A stretch of 5,960 nucleotides of DNA, from contig VAXX01000454.1 in the NCBI GenBank assembly GCA_005885115.1, positions 1 to 5,960 of the forward strand, given 5' to 3'. The notes under the pieces were generated by a model. That model was not told the origin of the DNA and ran no database searches. It worked only from the letters and a program-made list of their open reading frames with translations. The DNA is from Actinomycetota bacterium. Its GTDB lineage: Bacteria; Actinomycetota; Actinomycetes; Mycobacteriales; Micromonosporaceae. Position 1 is the stretch's first letter, and every line of letters starts with the position of its first letter. The translations under genes were made by a program, and so were the position numbers. This document shows positions 4,210 through 5,960 of this stretch, piece after piece.

Positions 4210-5960
4210 GCCGCCGGCTGCCAGTTCAGGATCGACTGGTACTGCGACTCGATCCCGCCCGCGCTGATGATGCTGGACGGGATCTGGCTCGGGTCGGTGA
4301 TGTTGTGGTTGTTCGCGACCACGACACCCTTGGAGTTGGACGCCGACGGGCCGTTGGGCCAGTAGTTGCCCTCGATGTCCGCCGGGTCGTACGTCCCGTC
4401 GTTGAGCGTGTAGTTGACGTGCCGGCTACCCCACGGGGTGGTGTGGATGTTCCACACCGCGTTGCCGAGGATCGACACGTACGTCGCGCCGTTGTCGGTG
4501 TACAGGACGTGCCCGCCGCTGGTGTTGAGCTGGTCGTGCACCACGTTCCCGCTGACGTGCTCGCCGGTGGCCATCGAGGTACCGGTGATCCCGTTGGTGT
4601 AGACCGCGCCACCGTCACCGAGCAGCGACATGTGGTCGAAGATCAGGTTGTTGGTGATCGCGTTGTTGTTGGAGTAGTTCGGCTGCGCCGGCAGCTTGAC
4701 CTTGTCCGGCCAGCCGCCCCAGCCGATCGAGATCGCCGTGTACGGCACGTGGTCGATCTGGTTGTGGCTGAACGTCGACTTCTCCACGTACCCGACGTCG
4801 ATGGCGACCCCGCCGTGGTACTCGGCCGAGGTGTTGTAGAAGTGGCTGTCCTTGACCACGATCCCGCTGGTGTGCTGCGCCGCGTTGGCCGGCAGCGGGA
4901 TGTCCACGCCACCGACGTCCAGGCCGTTGCCGGAGATGTCGGTGAAGACGCAGGCGGTCACGGTGTCACTCTGCGAACCGTCGCCCAGGTCCAGCCCGGC
5001 CGCGCCCATGTGGACGAAATAGTCGTGGTCGAAGTGGATGCTGCGGTTGTACGTGAACCGGACGCCCGCCGGCATCTTCGTCCAGTTGGCGTACGGGCAG
5101 GTCCCGCCGGAGACGAACTGGCACAGCCCCTGGACGGCGTACCCGTTGGACCCGGTGACCTGGTACGTCGCCTGGATCTCGGAGAACCCGGTGCCGGTGT
5201 TGGACGTCGTGTAGTTGGCGTACGAGAACTGGATGCCGATGAAGCCGACGTGGCTCACCTCGGCGGACGGGTTCCCGTCGGTGGCCACGAGGGTGGACAG
5301 CGCCGGCGCCTCGACGTCGGCCTTGGTCAGGTCCTCGCCGGAGCGCGGGATGTAGTAGAACCGGTGCTCGCTCTTGTCCAGGTAGAACTCGCCGGGCTGG
5401 TCGAGCAGCTCGAAGGCGTTCTCCACGGCGGTCGGCGCCTCCGTGATCGACTGCCGGCCGACCAGGTTGACGGTCCGGCCGGAGCCGTCGGTACGCATGA
5501 CCCGCTTGGTCGAGTTGTTCCAGCAGGGCTGGCCCATCGTGATCGTGGTGCTGCCGATCGACGCGACCGGGCAGCGCGGTTCGGTCCACAGGCCCAGCCC
5601 GCCCCGGTACACGAACTCGATCGCGCTCGGGTTGCGCCAGTTCGCCATCGGGTCGCCCGACGACGTGGTGTACCCGGTGGAGGTCTGGCTCACCGACACC
5701 GGCAGCGGGCCGGTCGCCCGCTGGGCGCGCATGCCGTTGATGTAGAGCTGGCGGGTGTCCAGCGTGCTCGGCGCGGGCGCGGACCAGATGCTGCCGCTGC
5801 CCTTGGTCCAGCCGGTGATCTGCGCGCCGCCGCTGATCACCGGGAACTGCCCGGAGACGGCCTTCCACCAGATGGTGCCGGCGCTGCCGCCGCCGGAGTC
5901 GGCCGCGGTGAAGGTCAGCGTGCTGCTCAGCCGGTACACGCCGCCGGCCAGGAAGACGGT
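4206..5960 (-). CDS. Right-handed parallel beta-helix protein, probable secreted polysaccharide-active enzyme (5' partial)
   Basis: The visible C-terminal part is 584 residues. The frame stays open to the window edge and the residues there (TVFLAGGVYRLSSTLTF) already match the usual N-terminal strand of such proteins, so the GTG at 5939 is not the start. The true start and an expected signal peptide lie outside. Segments in order are the entry strand (5910-5960); RQLYINGMRAQRA (about 5715-5754), typical of a domain before the helix; FYLDKSEHRFYYIPRSGEDL (about 5332-5391); then stacked Asn/Asp-rich coils such as GLDLGDGS (about 4975-5002), TDISGNGLDVGGVDIP (about 4897-4946) and LLGDGGAVYTNG (about 4587-4625). 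The protein is Asn, Ser, Thr and Gly rich, with few charges and several Cys that could form disulfides, as expected outside the cell. The layout resembles beta-helix glycoside hydrolases (GH141- or GH120-like) or pectate-lyase-fold proteins; I cannot decide between these or fix catalytic residues. No carbohydrate-binding module follows the helix. Confidence 0.82.
   Translation of the reverse strand, partial: TVFLAGGVYRLSSTLTFTAADSGGGSAGTIWWKAVSGQFPVISGGAQITGWTKGSGSIWSAPAPSTLDTRQLYINGMRAQRATGPLPVSVSQTSTGYTTSSGDPMANWRNPSAIEFVYRGGLGLWTEPRCPVASIGSTTITMGQPCWNNSTKRVMRTDGSGRTVNLVGRQSITEAPTAVENAFELLDQPGEFYLDKSEHRFYYIPRSGEDLTKADVEAPALSTLVATDGNPSAEVSHVGFIGIQFSYANYTTSNTGTGFSEIQATYQVTGSNGYAVQGLCQFVSGGTCPYANWTKMPAGVRFTYNRSIHFDHDYFVHMGAAGLDLGDGSQSDTVTACVFTDISGNGLDVGGVDIPLPANAAQHTSGIVVKDSHFYNTSAEYHGGVAIDVGYVEKSTFSHNQIDHVPYTAISIGWGGWPDKVKLPAQPNYSNNNAITNNLIFDHMSLLGDGGAVYTNGITGTSMATGEHVSGNVVHDQLNTSGGHVLYTDNGATYVSILGNAVWNIHTTPWGSRHVNYTLNDGTYDPADIEGNYWPNGPSASNSKGVVVANNHNITDPSQIPSSIISAGGIESQYQSILNWQPAA

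Noticed and set aside
5937..5939. GTG at 5939 as the start of the beta-helix protein
   Set aside because: The frame continues to the window edge with residues TVFLAGG that fit the conserved first strand of these proteins, so the gene is cut by the window.

Overview
The window is very GC-rich, with G/C at almost every third codon position, and its genes are actinobacterial in type. The use of GTAC-containing codons (GTA-C, CGT-AC, G-TAC) is what I would associate with a Micromonospora/Actinoplanes-like member of the Micromonosporaceae. That placement is an inference from composition and protein style, not from a marker gene.

Layout. (1) 36-2180, plus strand: a 714-residue, extremely proline-rich, lysine-free protein that ends in one C-terminal membrane helix, with a good ribosome binding site. 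Its function is unknown. (2) 2181-2289: a 109-base gap that can fold into hairpins and contains one weak -10-like hexamer; it probably serves as the leader of the next gene. (3) 2290-3519, plus strand: a compact DEAD-box RNA helicase with every core motif. (4) 3530-4150, plus strand: a putative glycolipid-binding protein (PF06475-like) only 10 bases behind the helicase, so very probably in its operon. (5) 4156-4209: a long GC-rich hairpin between convergent genes, best read as a bidirectional terminator. (6) 4206-5960, minus strand: the C-terminal 584 residues of a large, probably secreted, right-handed parallel beta-helix protein of the polysaccharide-active type. Its N-terminus lies beyond the right edge.

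How the genes fit together. The helicase and glycolipid-binding genes look co-transcribed and possibly translationally coupled, but no shared pathway is evident. The proline-rich membrane protein is upstream in the same direction, separated by the structured gap. The beta-helix protein belongs to a separate, convergent unit. I see no RNA gene, mobile element, CRISPR array or phage gene.

I did not find a clear new multi-gene system. The points most worth a second look are the lysine-free tail-anchored proline-rich protein, the roughly four-fold excess of the palindrome GTAC, and the hairpin leader that touches the helicase ribosome binding site.
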